From Adiantum capillus-veneris (lineage: Eukaryota; Streptophyta; Polypodiopsida; Polypodiales; Pteridaceae), in assembly GCA_014529385.2 (NCBI GenBank), contig CM043959.1, forward strand, positions 1,952,358 to 2,016,357: a stretch of 64,000 bases of DNA. The letters are read 5' to 3'. Under the pieces are notes generated by a model. That model was not told the origin of the DNA and ran no database searches. It saw only the letters and a program-made list of their open reading frames with translations. Below are positions 11,581-24,518 of the stretch, piece after piece. A program made the position numbers and the translations under genes. Positions within the stretch are counted from its first letter, which is position 1, and every line of letters begins with the position of its first letter.

Positions 11581-13025
11581 TAAAGGATTTGTTTCACAAA
11601 GCAGTGTGAACATATGACAAGCAAGTCAAAAGGAGCCAAAGTATGCCAGCCTAATCAACAAAATGGTGGCATCCATAGACCAACACAATGAAAGAGGCCT
11701 AAATTTCCAAGACTTATGGAATTGGGTTTCTATCCTTGAATAGGTACATCCAAGTCACCATTAAAAATACATGGCATAATAGTTAGAGTCGGGCGGGCAG
11801 CTAAGACACTAAATGAGCGAGGTGTTAGTCCCAAAAGCTTCAAGTAATATTCTCTATGGTCTAAACGTCTTAGCTAGTCTAGGTACTGCTAAAGCTGGAA
11901 GAGGTGAGCATAATTACCTTGTGACGCTCATTCTAGTATAGGTGAGCATAAGAATCAAAGTCTATGTAAATTACGTGTGGTAAAGTGAAGGAGGATGTCC
12001 AAAAGGCACACATGCACTAAGCATAGTGAGGTATAAGTGGAGAAGCTTCTACATCAAAAACCCTTCTTGGAAACGTGGAAGCTATTGAGACATCCTTTGA
12101 CTCTCACATGTGCTACATTTGTTCCATGAAGCACACAACACATCCCTCTTTTGCACTGCATGATTTTGTTTGACAAATTTCTCCTATGTATATGAGTGTC
12201 CCATAATTGGCATTGTATTAGGAACTCTTTCTTTGTAATTTCTCCCAAGCACTCACCTTGCATAACAGGTACTTCAAGTCCAACTATCAAGTCCAATAAG
12301 AGCTTATACCAAAGGCACTTTTTTCCCATCGGGTTTTTTCCCTTTGGTCATCCAAGTTCCAGACCCTAATCTAGAGACATCCATCACCATCCTCTTGTAC
12401 AATTTTCTTCTCAATGAGCAATAAGAAAATGGCTACCCAAATATCTCACCAACAACTTGGAGCAACAACTCTAAATCACATCGTGCTTATCAAGAGCATC
12501 TTTTATCTTCAAGGACGACAACAAAGCTCCATAAAAAAATGGCAAGCTAAATAATGGCCTACAACCACCAGCAATGAAAAATTTAGTAAGTGAGCTATCC
12601 ACAACAACCATATATAGCTCACACAGTGCTTCAACATTGGCTACCAATTGTAGATGACTAAAATTGCTATGGACCTTGCAAGCAAACCCATCATAAAGTC
12701 CACGCAACAAAGATCAATTCTACAAACTGTAGCACATCAAAATACATCTTTACGACGACCAAGACTGGCAACAAAGAGGAAAATGCAAACCAAGAAAAAA
12801 AGTTGCCTCAACAATCAAAACTCAAATGGCATATTAACAACATGGTAGATATGAATCACTCAAGGAAATGGGGAGTTAACAACATGGCATATATGAATCA
12901 CTCAAGGAAATGGGGAGTGTCATCAATGACAAAGCACTTCCCAAACAAAAGAGGACATTGAAGACAAAGCTAAAGACAACCCTATGACAAGATTGCACAT
13001 GGTTGTGTTAAAGGATGACAAGAGC
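11581..13025 (+). other. 3' untranslated region of element H
   Basis: No coding similarity is visible. It contains a 42-bp tandem duplication (12834-12875 and 12876-12917, both starting TTAACAACATGG and ending AAATGGGGAG). Short frames here on both strands are not supported by any motif. Confidence 0.45.
12834..12917 (+). repeat. Two-copy 42-bp tandem repeat
   Basis: The second copy differs from the first at only a few bases (GGTAGATATG against GGCATATATG). It lies about 120 bp upstream of the PPT. Confidence 0.85.
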
Positions 13026-13039
13026 TAGGAAGGGGGGAA
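13026..13039 (+). other. Polypurine tract of element H
   Basis: TAGGAAGGGGGGAA directly precedes TGTTAGCGG, the same arrangement as in elements A and B but on the plus strand. Confidence 0.7.
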
Positions 13040-13725
13040 TGTTAGCGGATTGACCAAACGGGCACCCACTTGGCCAGACACGTAGCTGGACACCACATTT
13101 GTACTCTATTAGTTTTTCAAGCTAGTGTAGTGATACTCTGTGTAAATCTTGATTTGAAAGTAGCAGGTCAATTCGCGGAGTTGTAATTATGTCATGACAT
13201 TTGTGAAAGTCCATGTGAACCGGCCCTTGGCCTATGAAAAGCAGCTTACATGAATTGCTATAAACCCAAAAGAATTTGGTCAAAAAGCAGATGCCCAAAA
13301 GCTATCAGCACAAAAGCAAAAATCCATACAGGTCTTCCATGTTAGCAATCAACAAAAAATAAAAAAATTCGTATAGGTCTACCACATCAACATGTTAGTG
13401 TAAAATCCAAAAATCCGTACAACTCTGTCATCGCAAAATCTGAGCATCCAAACTATTGTCACGTCATCAACTCACCATGCAATTGAGTGTGTCTGTGTGG
13501 TCTTGCTTTACTTTAATGTCTTTGGATCACTTGTGCCCCATTAGGATGGGGTCCCATAAGTTGGCGGGAACTTCTCTTTAAAAATAGGCATCTCAACAAG
13601 ACATTGCAAGCTGGTAAAACTTCTTATGTTGCTTTTGCTTCTTTACCTAGGGTTTAGGCCCCTCCAGAGAGATGTGAATGTTGGTTCCATTCTTCAGTGA
13701 TTTAACACATCAGCAATTTGTGACA
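13040..13725 (+). repeat. LTR of element H, with an inverted K/G-type LTR end at its right side
   Basis: It starts TGTTAGCG after the PPT and ends GTGACA at 13725, so it is TG...CA bounded. However, its right 170 bases (about 13555-13725), read on the minus strand, align with the first 170 bases of the LTR at 37708: TGTCACAAATTGCTGATGTG, then CCTAAACCCTA, then CCAACTTATGGGAC. Either the LTR is hybrid, or a K/G-type LTR was inserted in reverse and truncated the H LTR. The left limit of the inverted part is not sharp. Confidence 0.5.
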
Positions 13726-15128
13726 TGGGTCACTCCAAGCAAGGCGCTGGTATGCCTTTAAATATGCATAGAGGGCTCATTCTTTGGAACTCTTCCCGAT
13801 GAAGGTGTAGAGCAAGAGTACCGGCACTGTACCTTGTTCAAGTGAAGGATCCCTAATTCCGAGCAATATTTTTTGAGAAATCTCTAAACCGAGCAAAAGA
13901 GCAAGCTATAGTAACAAAAAAGCAAGGAGTCTCTTAATTTTTAGCACACAAACCAAGGGAGCGGGTAGATGTGTTATTTTTCACATGATCTCAATATTTT
14001 TTGTTGTAGCTAATAGAAACAAAACAAGGCTAGATCCACACTAACAGAAACAAAACGGTTTTGACAAATCCTCTTATAAAAAAGAGCTCCTCGTTCTTTT
14101 GGTTTCTCTTTTTTTTTCAACATCATAACATTCTATTGGATTGACACAACTAGGTTTGGTATGGGTGCAAGATTGTTGCCTCTATTAATAGGGTGAGTAA
14201 TTTTGTCACAAGAAGCCATCACTCCTCCCCCTAGTTTCCCACATTGTGAAGTATGGCAGCATGTTTGGGAAAGGTCTACCTCAGCTTAACCTTGAGCTAA
14301 TTGAAAATCAAGATTACTGGGCTACAAACATTTGAAAAGGGAATAAAAATCGATAAAATATATAAAAAGTAGCTCAAAAATCCTACAAATTTGTAAATTT
14401 TTACTTGACATACTTCTGGTTTTCATGTTTACAAGGAGGAAGCTCAATGGTTTAGGCAAAAGAGAATAATTGACTTTCTTGAACATGACCCTTTCAAATA
14501 AAATCGCATGGACACATACCAATAATAGTGTTTTCAGATGTTGTCCCAGCTAGGGCTTGCCAAAAACACACTTTTGTAATTGAAGAAATTAAGGGCATAC
14601 TAAAAACTAATCAACTGTTATGTCAAAATTTGAAGCATTTCCTAGTTTTCTTATTCTTCAAACCATGCTCAAAATCTAGCCAAAATGTAGTAATTCCAAC
14701 TCGTAGGTGTCTACTTTTAACTTGAACTTTCCTTCAATTTGGAGGTTGATCAAGGGCTCGAGATGCACAACTTGACCATGCGTGTAGAGTAGGTAAAAAA
14801 TCTTTGATTTGCATCAAGCTTTCATTTGATGCCTTTGTCATATTTGCAGGAGTAGGTCATTTGTAGGCTGGTTTTTGCAAAGAGAGGGGACCATCACAGT
14901 GATTGTGGGGCACCCCCCTTATTTGTTGTGATGTATCCATGCATATAGTGATTTCCCATCTGCTAACACTAGCAAGAGACACCATTTGCTAGGAGAGCTC
15001 AAAAACTTTTCTCGGTGTTTGGTAAAATGTTGTTCAAGCAATATAAAGAAATGCCAAAATGGGCACCAACGTTTGGGGCCAGTTCTCTCTCGAAGTTGAA
15101 CTCCACCGTTCCCCTTCTCGTGTGTCAT

Positions 15129-15184
<56 letters not shown>

Positions 15185-15612
15185 AGTTCAATGTTATTTG
15201 AAGTGCTAAAAGCATTCAGTCTGTTCTTTTCTGTTGGCACATGGTGCCAATCTTGTGATAGGTGTATTAGAGGTCTAGAGTGTGCTTTTCTGAAAGCATT
15301 TTGGTCCTACCAAAGAGTAGAGAGAGCAAATCGGTGCCTCCAAGCATCGGACTTATTAGCCACCCCCACACTTACTTCATTGCACCATCGGGTGCGCTCC
15401 CATCTTCATTACTCGGTCTTACAGGGAAAAATCCATAAGGAACCCAAGACATGGCGTTCATGGATTCCGAAGAATACTTGCACTTTCTCCTTGACGAGCT
15501 TCACGACATTCTTTCGTGACATCCTCAGCAAAGTCTCCCGATGCTGCAAAGTACGAGATCTTCCAATCAAAAACCTTCCCAACAGTCTATTATAATCGAG
15601 GGAGTCTTCAAA
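13726..15612. other. Unassigned interval, no gene seen
   Basis: No frame with a recognisable domain on either strand. It contains one long (TC)n microsatellite. The longest frames span that microsatellite and encode Ser-Leu or Arg-Glu runs, so they are not credible genes. Confidence 0.5.
15129..15181. repeat. (TC)n microsatellite, about 26 units
   Basis: An uninterrupted TC/CT run. The other long CT run in the window is inside the element D LTR (52167-52219). Confidence 0.95.
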
Positions 15613-16394
15613 AATATGGTGCAGCCATCTACACCATATGATTGAGTGCAACCATCTTTGCCACCACCGTTGCGTCGACCTCCCCCACCACCACCATGAA
15701 AATGCTACAATGGTTGGAACCCATATGGATACCCTTAATAACCGTACACGGAATACACGCCTAACCAGCCAAAAGATTTCAAGGATGGCGGCATGACAAT
15801 CAAATTTTTCACTTTTTTTGGGGTGAAAGATCGAAAGAATCATTGTAGCTCCTACAAAAATTCAACAACATCTATACTTTAGGAAACTATATAGAAGAAT
15901 CCAAGATTTCTTAAATGGATAATGCGATGCAGTGGTGGAGTTCAATCGCGACACAACCGCATGCTCCAAGGACTTGGCAATCTTCAAGACAACCTTCGCA
16001 GAAGTCTGGATTTTGGCATAGTGGGGAAACTTGTGGCTGCAAACTGATGAAGGGAAAGCTAGAGTTTACCACAGAAGAACCTCCGGCCACTAACCACAAC
16101 TCTCGGCAGCAACAAAAAAAATCTCAAGAGTCTCGTGAAAGTGAACCGCAAAGGCCTCATTTGACACCTTAACAACGAGACACCTTATCACAATAAGGCT
16201 GATGCTTTGGATGCTTTCGAACATGGTATAATCATTCTAGTTGTCCCCATTGCATTGATCAACCAGCACAGCTGATATTCGCACTGATAGTCGATAGAAC
16301 CCCAGTGCCATCTCCAGCTAAGAGAGCTAGACCAACTATTGGACTAGTACCTGATATCTATGGCATACGCCTTCAAAGTACCAATGATTTGTAT
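15613..16394 (+). pseudogene. Gag remnant of element G
   Basis: From ATG at 15613 the frame is proline-rich (a run of seven prolines near 15690), then YTPNQPKDF and FTFFGVKDRK, a gag-like lead-in. At 15915 another frame carries NAMQWWSSIAT, resembling the Trp-Trp stretch of a retrotransposon capsid. Near 16205-16250 CFGCFRTWYNHSSC has the C-X2-C-X9-C spacing of a zinc knuckle with the His changed to Tyr. Stops and frameshifts are frequent. The frame is cut at 16395 by element B; the protease fragment at 25.5 kb probably continues it. Confidence 0.5.
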
Positions 16395-16399
16395 TGAGC

Positions 16400-17362
16400 T
16401 ATTTATAGACGTTGTAGCAACGACCTAATCGAAACCCACAGAAAATTATCAGTTCGAGGATCGGTAACCTGGCTAGGGCATGGAAGCGCGAGCATTGCAT
16501 GAATAGATAAGAGGATTCATGAGTATGATTATCCAATGCAAGAAGAGATTATCCATGGCAATACTGACTCTAATCATACTCTAATCACTAATCAATCAAC
16601 TCCTACACACATTAAGCCCATCGAAGTCTGACTTACCATAGACTAGAAACCCAAACCACACTAATGATAAGCACACACTAATTGCATTGGTGTTGGCCTC
16701 TCCAATCACCACATGCCAATCAAGGCACTTTATCAATAACTACACACACGAGGTGAATGGTGCTAGAGTTTCATAAAACCTATCCACACACAAGCAAACA
16801 ATAGGGCACACACACTAATTACAAGATTAAGAACCAATTTAATCAACTTAATTCGTGATGCTAAATATCACAATTTGAATGCTCATAGAAGGATAAGAGT
16901 GGTTAATAGCAAGAATTCATCACACAAACTCAAATCTAGAATAATGAGAGAGGTGAAACTACTTCATGAAATAATGGAGTAGAGAAGAAGTAGACTAATG
17001 AGAAAGTAGAGATTAAGAATAGCTCACTTTAATTACAATGGATTAGCACTAGCCTCTTAAGCATGGACATTAAGCTCAAGGCTAAGCCATACATAGAGTG
17101 AACACTCAAGAGAGATAGAGATCTCTCAAAAGTGGATCCTCAGGAGTGGATACTCGAGAATGAAGCCTCCTTGCATAAAGGCTTTCACCACAATCCCTTC
17201 TACTATGGGTTTAAGTTTGAGTCCTCTAACTACCATATATAAATTTCAAACTCCCAATGAGCCCAAGACTTATACATAATGAGTTGGAAATATTATGCAC
17301 AACCATATCATATCTCCCGCTTGATGCATAACCGGTGTAGCATGTGTTAGCCGCTGCTAACA
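16400..17362 (-). repeat. 3' LTR of element B
   Basis: Aligns along its length with 24519-25497 and ends at 17362 in GCTAACA (minus-strand start TGTTAGC). The outer terminus is diverged, but the TGAGC duplication fixes it. Confidence 0.85.
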
Positions 17363-17379
17363 TTCCCCCCTTCTTAATT
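17363..17379 (-). other. Polypurine tract of element B
   Basis: On the minus strand AATTAAGAAGGGGGGAA directly precedes TGTTAGC, as in element A. Confidence 0.8.
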
Positions 17380-20300
17380 TGGCGCACGTCCTCGTGTGCC
17401 GGTGAAGCAAAACACGGTGACATGATAGAAAGCAAGTCCATGGAAGAAATGTTGAGCTTCAAAACATAAGAACAAGTAATGAACATCAAAGGCCAACAAG
17501 GATAAAAACATGAAGTACAATGAACAATCATGCAAAGTGATTTTTTTGCTTCTAAAAGATGGGTGAATCATAATAAAAAACTAGACAACATAAAGCAGAA
17601 AAGACACCTATACTATTGTGAAGATTAAACCACTTGAAATTTCAGTTTTATGCATGAAACACAAGCAATCAATTATGACCCTAAGCTAATGCAAGTTCAT
17701 AAACCTACTAGCCTAAAAACTATGTGACCAACATTAATAAATCATTCAAGTCTATCATGTCTACAGGCTATAAAAAAGCTCATAATCTATTAGTACATTG
17801 TCAAAGCTTGTTGAAGCTCATGGAAGTTTTGTTTTTGTCATTCATTGAAAAAATTAAAGCACAATACAAGGCTACCACCCCAAGGAAAATCTAGGTGCGT
17901 CTCTCGGCTCCTTGAACCCTCAAGAAGGTGTTCCAAGAATCTACTAGCCCACCAAGGTGACGGCTAACCCCTATCAGCCCATGGCATCGATTTACGGCCT
18001 TGACCAAGTGAGCCAAGGTGACTTCCCTTGCCTGTCAAGTGATAATAAGGCGCTAGGCCTCACATAGACACAACATAACATATAAATTTTCTTTTCATGT
18101 GTCTAGGAGAATTTTTGCTACTTTTTCTTGACACTTTTTTGCTTCATTGATTCATTTTTTAGCACTTTTTTATTTCTTCCAATATAAGATGCTAATGGCA
18201 ATTGGACTAAGGGACTAAAGCCTAATCATATTCCTATGTCATGGTAAAATTGAATGGAGTATTAAGACTATCACTAAGAGTTTAGGACTAATGAGAAATG
18301 ATCCTACATTAACCTAAGGTCAAGGCCAATTACCTATAATTAGCACACATAAAACCTAATTTTTTGATGAGTTAATTTTCACAAAGTAAAGTGTTGAAAC
18401 TTTAGGATGCCTAGCTTTTGAACATGAAAGAACCAAAGCTTAGAAGCAAAAATTACTTAAGCCAAGCATAGAGAACGGAGAGATGAAAAAGAGAAAAATC
18501 ATGGATGGATTACACCTATTTATGATCTTTTGATCATCCTTGAGCAAGTATCCCCTTTGTAGAGAAGTCTCTTGATCCTTTTATTCACAATCCAAGCTTC
18601 TTGAAGCTAAGTGTAAACACAAGCTCCAAAAGCCTATTATTGAAAGCCAAAAACACTAAAAAAAAACATTAATGAAAACCTAAAGCTAGGGTCTTTAACA
18701 CCCAAATTTGCCAAAGGGAAAAAACCATAGGAAAAAAAGTTCCTTTGGTTATGCACATGGTGCTCTTTGATAGAAAATTTCTGCAGACACATAAAAAATG
18801 AGAGATAAAATGCTTCTACATAAGCACATTTTGCAGTTTTTACAATCTCTCATGCATGATTCAAAGTTGATTAGTTTCTAGCTCAATGAAATATGGAATT
18901 AAAAACAAGCCAAGAGCTGAAAATAATGCAACTTTGATGAAATGAAGTGGCTCTTGAAAGCCAAATTTTACAATTTAAAAGCTCCAAACAAGTTGGCTAA
19001 ACACTAGCTCAATTGAAATTTTACAATTTTAGAGCAATCGGCGAGCTAGAGATGACTGCAACTTTTTGATGGAATGAAAGTGAATGGCTCAAAATAGCCA
19101 AGTTTTGTACTTGAAATCTCTCAAAAGAGTTGGGTAAACACTAGCTCAAAATGAAAATGTTTTCACTTTAGACCAAGCTATGAGCTAGAATGTATACAAC
19201 TTTTGATCCAAAAAAATGGAACGGCTCCTCATGGATACACATAAGTAATGGCTCAATTTTCAATTTGACATTGGGATAGCTTAAACCCGATTGGACTTAT
19301 ACTCTTTGATCAGACAAGGTATGCATGCACAATCAATGCCCATATTTATTTATTGAAGAATACCCATCTCATCAGGTGGCAATCATTGCAAAACCTATTG
19401 CTCATATCCAATATCCCTTATCATCCAAACCCAATTGGCTTGTCACTTTGTTTTGTGAGACCATACTCATTTAATTATGGAATTTTGCATTTTCACTTAA
19501 TCAATCATCTAGAAAAACATCATGATGTTAGCTCGCATAAATCATTTTCAATTGAGTACCAATTGAATCATCACAAATCACTTAATCATACATAAACCAA
19601 TTTTTTAGGTCTTTTAATCATCATAATTGGCAATCAAGGCTAATCATTCATCTTCAATTTGGACATCTAATGCCATTGAGTAGGCACACACATCAACTAT
19701 TTGACCAAATTAATCATCATAATTGGTAAAAATATCAGTTATTCATTCAAGCACCGGATTGCACATGCCATTAATTGACACACACACCTAAATTTAGGCC
19801 GAAATTGTATGAAAAAATTACATCAATTCCACATTGAAATTCTCAAACAAACTCAATCAAGCATAATTGAATGCATGCATGGTCAATTTCTAAAAAATTA
19901 GCACTATTTTGACCCAATCAAGCAATGCACACACTCAAAAATTAAGCACAAAAGTTCAAATTTGGCTCAATTGGCAAAACATTTAGACTTATATCTAATG
20001 ATTTCACACACTTTTCATGCACATTTCACAATCAAAAATCATTTAGGCGCTCTAATTGACCATCAATCATAGAAAATCAAGTGGTCTTGGATAGGCACGC
20101 ACACTCAATTTTGCCCATTTTTTTGGCATTCAAGCTTATCTAGTGATTGAATTAGCCTAATGGACACATCATTTACATGATTGCATACTCATGTATCTTT
20201 AATTTTAACAATTTCTATGCGTGCACACACTCAAGATTAGGTGCACACACACTTGAATTTTTGGACAGTTTTTTTCCTCTTTGGTGCTATTACACACGCA

Positions 20301-20680
20301 ATGATTTTTATGCACACACATGAATTCTTGATGAGAATTAAGAATTATCTTGATACACACAAAGTTCATTGGTCAAAATTTGACCATCAATTTCATTCCA
20401 AGTGAATCAAATTAAGTGCAAAGTGTAGGTCAATTGATTTACACACCTAATTTTAGCAAATAATTAGCAACATTGAACCACATTAATCAATCAAGAATTG
20501 ACATGAGAAAGTGATTGTACTTACATCATATCACACTCCAAGCTATTTCCTTTCTCCACGCAAAAACACATTATTGCACACACAAGTGTGTGCACCATCA
20601 AATTGGCTCCAAAATTGACCATTGTAAGTCAAAAATCAAACACTCAAATCATCAAATTAGGCATAAATTAGCACAATTAA
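17380..20680 (-). other. Interior of element B, left part: no coding capacity seen
   Basis: Collinear with 166-2000 and then 4530-5560 of element A. It includes the CACACA-rich stretch at 19.68-20.6 kb. The ORF at 19353-19595 is not conserved in A as a frame and is rejected. Confidence 0.6.
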
Positions 20681-22507
20681 TGTGAGGGACATACCTAGAC
20701 TCGACCCTACTCACCTCCCTCAGTCCTCCGGACCGTTCCAGGGAATGACGTAGATCTATCTACAGGTATCCCTCCCACTTGGGACCGACACTCAGACAAG
20801 ACTCCAACCTATCTCGAATGCCAACCCAAGGGGGTACATCCCTTCATTCAATGATTCTATCCGCTTCTCATAATCAACATGTCTTTGACAGCTTTCCGCA
20901 CCCAAAATCGTGGTCCTTAGTCTTGATTCTCTTGATCTTTAACTTGAGGATCTTCTCTTGCTTTCTTGTTCTCCCTTGGTTCATGGCGATAACCCCTTTT
21001 TCCTGACAAGCAGGCACGGCAGTTATCACTTTCCCTAAGAAGAGGGAAATTGCAATCCTACATGGTCTCACTCGTCTCCGATTACCCATTTTTATTCCAC
21101 AGAGTCCTAACATTTAACATAAAATTTTTAAATCAACATCCGGCCATCTGACCCTCCGGATCCACCCACCCACCAAACCATTTCATGAAAATCCCTTCCT
21201 GAGGTAGTACTTAACTACTACAAAATCATGAAGACAGTAGTCTATCAGACATCATCAAACAACAAGCAGCATGAAATCTGTTGCATACCCTCGTTCAGGG
21301 AAATTCATCTGGTTGTTCCCACCAGATCTTTATTTAGAAACTTTTTAATTCATTTCCTTTCCTTTATCTGCTATTATTAACTTGTATCTAGTTTCCTAAC
21401 TAATCATGCAACACATTTAGTTTCAACCAATTCATCATACCTCCCCATTCAAGCCAAGATAATCGATTACAAGCCATCAAAATGGCAGCACCTTTACATT
21501 ATTTCCCAGAATTAAGTGTTTGGGAAAGGCTCATCAAGTAATTTAATCATTCCTTCCTAAGCATTTTATTTCTAGAGGTATAGCACCATCTGGTGATAGA
21601 TGCACATGATAGCCCCTATATTCCTAGCCTTTCCAGTTCCTTTTTAAGCAACCGTGTCGAACAAATTTCCTTAATTTAATTCACATCATCCTCCCTAAGT
21701 ATAACCTTCTCATCCAACCATTGGCATCAGGCCATACCCGGATTATGGCCGATTTCCAATAAGATACAGCGGGTACTTCACCCGGCCGGGCAAAAATAAA
21801 ACAAACCCATTCATCCCTTATCCCTTGGGCATGAATGACCTAGGTATTACAACTTGCTGGTTACAGTGCCCTAGCCGAAAAGGGCCAATCTCCGACAAGT
21901 TCCCCAAGAGAATCCTCTCAATGGGCCGGCCTTTCAATCAAATTGACCCCAAGAAGATCCATCTTGGTTCCCGGTCATTTCCAAACAATCTTCAAAACTC
22001 CTAGTTAAATCTATGTTTTGCAATGGGCTATCCCTATCACCTCTTGAGATTCCTTTTTAACTCCTAGTTGGTAATTTCCAGGTTCATTCATTTATCAACC
22101 TTAATTGCTACTTTCATTAATTATCTACCAGCCAAGTTTATTTAGAAAATACAAGCGAGTTTTTGCCATAGGCATGTGATGGTTAATGTCTCTTCGGAAA
22201 TGTCAACTTTTAAAGTTCAATCCCCGTTTTATCGATTCCCAGGTTTTTACAATCCTTTGCCATCCATGGGGCATCTCCATGGAAGCTTGTAGAGTTTTCG
22301 GTTCAAACAACACGGAGATCGATTCCGCGAAGTTATCCCCTATCTCCCCCATCTCGTATTTGCAAACAAACTTGAAATTGAAAACTTTAGAAATACTCTT
22401 CAAACCAAAAATTGAACTACTTCTATTGAGCTTCGACAACTACTCTTTTCTTATGGTACCTAGCTTTCCATTTTAGGAAGCTAGAAGGTCATCCTATAAT
22501 TTATGAG

Positions 22508-23340
22508 TTTTCGAGCTTTCCATTAAAGCTTAAACATAAAATACAAGGTAGTCACTAAAGCTTACACCTAAGTGCAAAGTTACCATTAATGCTTAGCTTA
22601 AGAGTGCAAATCTATCTTTGAAACTTAACTTAATGATGTATAGATACTCCTAGCACTTAACCTATTTACGAGGTTTCCATTAAAGCTTAAACCAAAAAAT
22701 GCAAGGTAGTCACTAAAGCTTACACCTAAGTGCAAAGCTACCATTAAAGCTTAGCTTACAAGAGCAAATCTACCTTTGAAGCTTAACTTTATGATGCGTA
22801 GATACTCTTATCACTTAACCCTAATTGAAAGGTTTCCATTAAAGCTTAAAAGCTAAAAATGCAAGGTAATCACTAAAGTTTACATCTAAGTGCAAAGTTA
22901 CCATTAAAGCTTAGCTTACAAGTTCAAATCTACCTTTGAAGCTTAACTTTATGATGCGTAGATACTGTTATCACTTAACCCTAATTGCAAGGTTTCCATT
23001 AAAGCTTGAAACCTAAAAATACAAGGTAATCACTAAAGCTTACATCTAAGTGCAAAGTTACCATTAAAGCTTAGCTTACAAGAGCAAATCTACCTTTGAA
23101 GCTTAACTTTATGATGCGTAGATACTCTTATCACTTAACCCTAATTGCAAGGTTTCTATTAAAGCTTAAAACCTAAAAATGCAAGGTAATCACTAAATCT
23201 TACATCTAAGTGCAAAGTTACCATTAAAGCTTAGCTTACGAGTGCAAATCTACTGTTGAAGCGTAATTTAGTGATGCATAACTACTATTAATACTTAACC
23301 TTAATTCCAAGGTTACCATTAAATCTTAAACCTAAAATGA
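22508..23340. repeat. Tandem array, about 160-bp unit, 5 copies
   Basis: The phrase GGTTTCCATTAAAGCTTAA recurs with changes at about 22511, 22671, 22830, 22992, 23151 and 23313. Each unit carries further sub-phrases: GCAAGGTARTCACTAAAGCTTA, AAGTTACCATTAAAGCTTAG and GATGCGTAGATACT. The array also shows a weaker internal periodicity because TTAAAGCTTA appears several times per unit. Confidence 0.85.
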
Positions 23341-23689
23341 TGCACATAAACCTTCCTAGCATTAAAACACATGGATTAATAATCTTACTAGAAATGAAGA
23401 TTACCTCCTCTAAGCAAGAGGGAAGTGGGGTTGAAGTCTTTCTTGAAGAGATGTGAGGCTCAATGAGGAAGAAAAGGGATTTAAGACGAAGAGGAAGGAG
23501 AGAGGAGCTTCTTCACAAAACCCTCAAGGGTTTGCAAAGCCTTCAAGAGAGGGAGAGAGCAAGAGCAAGGTTTAATGGAAACCTTGATTTACTTAAGCAT
23601 AATGTTGAGCATGGCAAGTATGCAAGTAGCTTAGCAATATGTGTCCGTAAAATTACAAAGGAGAGGGGGTGCTTATATAGGAAATGGTG

Positions 23690-23860
23690 GGTGGAATTCT
23701 CTTCTCAATTCCTATTGGACCCCAATTTCTCTTCTCAATTCCTATTGGACCCCAATTCTCTTCTCAAATGCTATTGGACCCCAAATTCTCTTCTCAAATG
23801 CTATTGGACCCCAATTCTCTTCTTAATTCCTATTGGACCCCAATTTTCTTCTTAGTTCTT
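23690..23860. repeat. Tandem array, about 31-bp unit, 5 copies
   Basis: The unit contains TTCTCTTCTCAA followed by CCTATTGGACCCCAA or GCTATTGGACCCCAA. Frames through it (for example 23463-23855) translate the repeat in all three phases and are not genes. Confidence 0.85.
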
Positions 23861-24497
23861 ATCCCTTAACTTTGTCTTTCCATTAAGTTAGTCCCTTTTT
23901 CTCCTAGTTCTCGATCTAGATCAGTTCCCACGTGGCTTTTGATGAAGAAATATAAGAATAATCTTAATCTTAAAGGAAAATTATAGGGATGACGTAATTT
24001 CTTATATGAAATATCCTTGTCTTTTCATTCTGGAGTAAAGTCTCGTTGTACGTATAACTTCTTTGTTGGTCTTACTTTTTCTAAATTATTTTCTAGGCCG
24101 AAAAATTTCTGAATGGCTCTAGGGTTTAGGGAGGGACCTTACATTTAATTTGATTAGAGTGATGATTCCACCTCTTAAAAGGGGATTGAACATACATTAC
24201 ACTTCAAATGTTAGCAGTTAGGTTAGCAAAGTTAGTCAAAATTAGTAGAAATGAGCATGAAATTAATACACTTAGCATGGAAATGAAGCGAAATTAGCAA
24301 GGGTTAGTATGAAATTAGTGAAATTGAGGGTGGAATTGGGGGTTTGGGGTATTCATAACTCAACAATTAGCTTCAATCTCTTGCACAAATATCATCAAAT
24401 CAAACCAAAATTGAGTTACACACACTCAAAAACCAATGAAATTAGTAATAAAATTACTCTATTCTAAACATCCCATACTGACTAGCTTAGGTTTTCA

Positions 24498-24518
24498 ATC
24501 CCCGAAAACGACACCAAA
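24498..24518 (-). other. Primer-binding site of element B
   Basis: On the minus strand the LTR end TCCCAACA is followed by TTTGGTGTCGTTTTCGGGGA, a mutated form of the tRNA-Asp-like primer site seen in A. Confidence 0.75.

Larger units (their letters stand above)
7294..13725 (+). mobile_element. Element H: degenerate gypsy relic lacking RT and integrase
   Basis: In order, the plus strand holds gag remnants with zinc knuckles (7.3-8.0 kb), a gag coiled segment (8.06-8.6 kb), a retropepsin (9.0-9.5 kb), the PR-RT spacer (9.66-10.17 kb), a second retropepsin-like segment (10.18-10.47 kb), a basic tail with W-x-P-K motifs (to about 11.58 kb), a PPT and an LTR. Blocks through the spacer match element C at 45.5-48.6 kb. 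RT, RNase H and integrase are absent, so this is either an internally deleted copy or a non-autonomous derivative. Its 5' part is lost to the F-like LTR insertion. Confidence 0.65.
20681..24143 (-). mobile_element. Insertion S in element B: probable solo LTR, 3.46 kb
   Basis: Homology between A and B breaks at 20681 and resumes at 24144, so this block was inserted into B. It begins TGTGAGGGAC and ends GGGACCTTACA, i.e. TG...CA. Flanks ATTAA and TTTAA could be a 5-bp target duplication with one mutation. There is no gag-pol, and two internal tandem arrays are present (22508-23340 and about 23690-23860). A single LTR left after recombination of a long-LTR element is the simplest reading; a DNA transposon with short imperfect inverted ends (TGTGAGG/TGTAAGG) is the alternative. 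Orientation is a guess from the minus-strand start TGTAAGGTCCCTCCC. Confidence 0.5.

Noticed and set aside
12054-12329. A 91-codon minus-strand frame in the H 3' region
   Set aside because: No domain, wrong strand for H, and surroundings are non-coding.
15059-15595. A 178-codon frame on the plus strand and an Arg/Glu-rich one opposite
   Set aside because: Both run through the (TC)n microsatellite and have no domain.
22508-23340. CRISPR-like regular repeats
   Set aside because: Units are contiguous tandem repeats without unique spacers, in a plant genome.
23463-23869. Three overlapping frames of 61-130 codons
   Set aside because: They are the three phases of the 31-bp tandem array in S.
20681-24143. 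S as a DNA transposon with TGTGAGG/TGTAAGG inverted ends
   Set aside because: The inverted match is very short, no transposase is present, and TG...CA with a near 5-bp duplication fits an LTR better. Not fully excluded.
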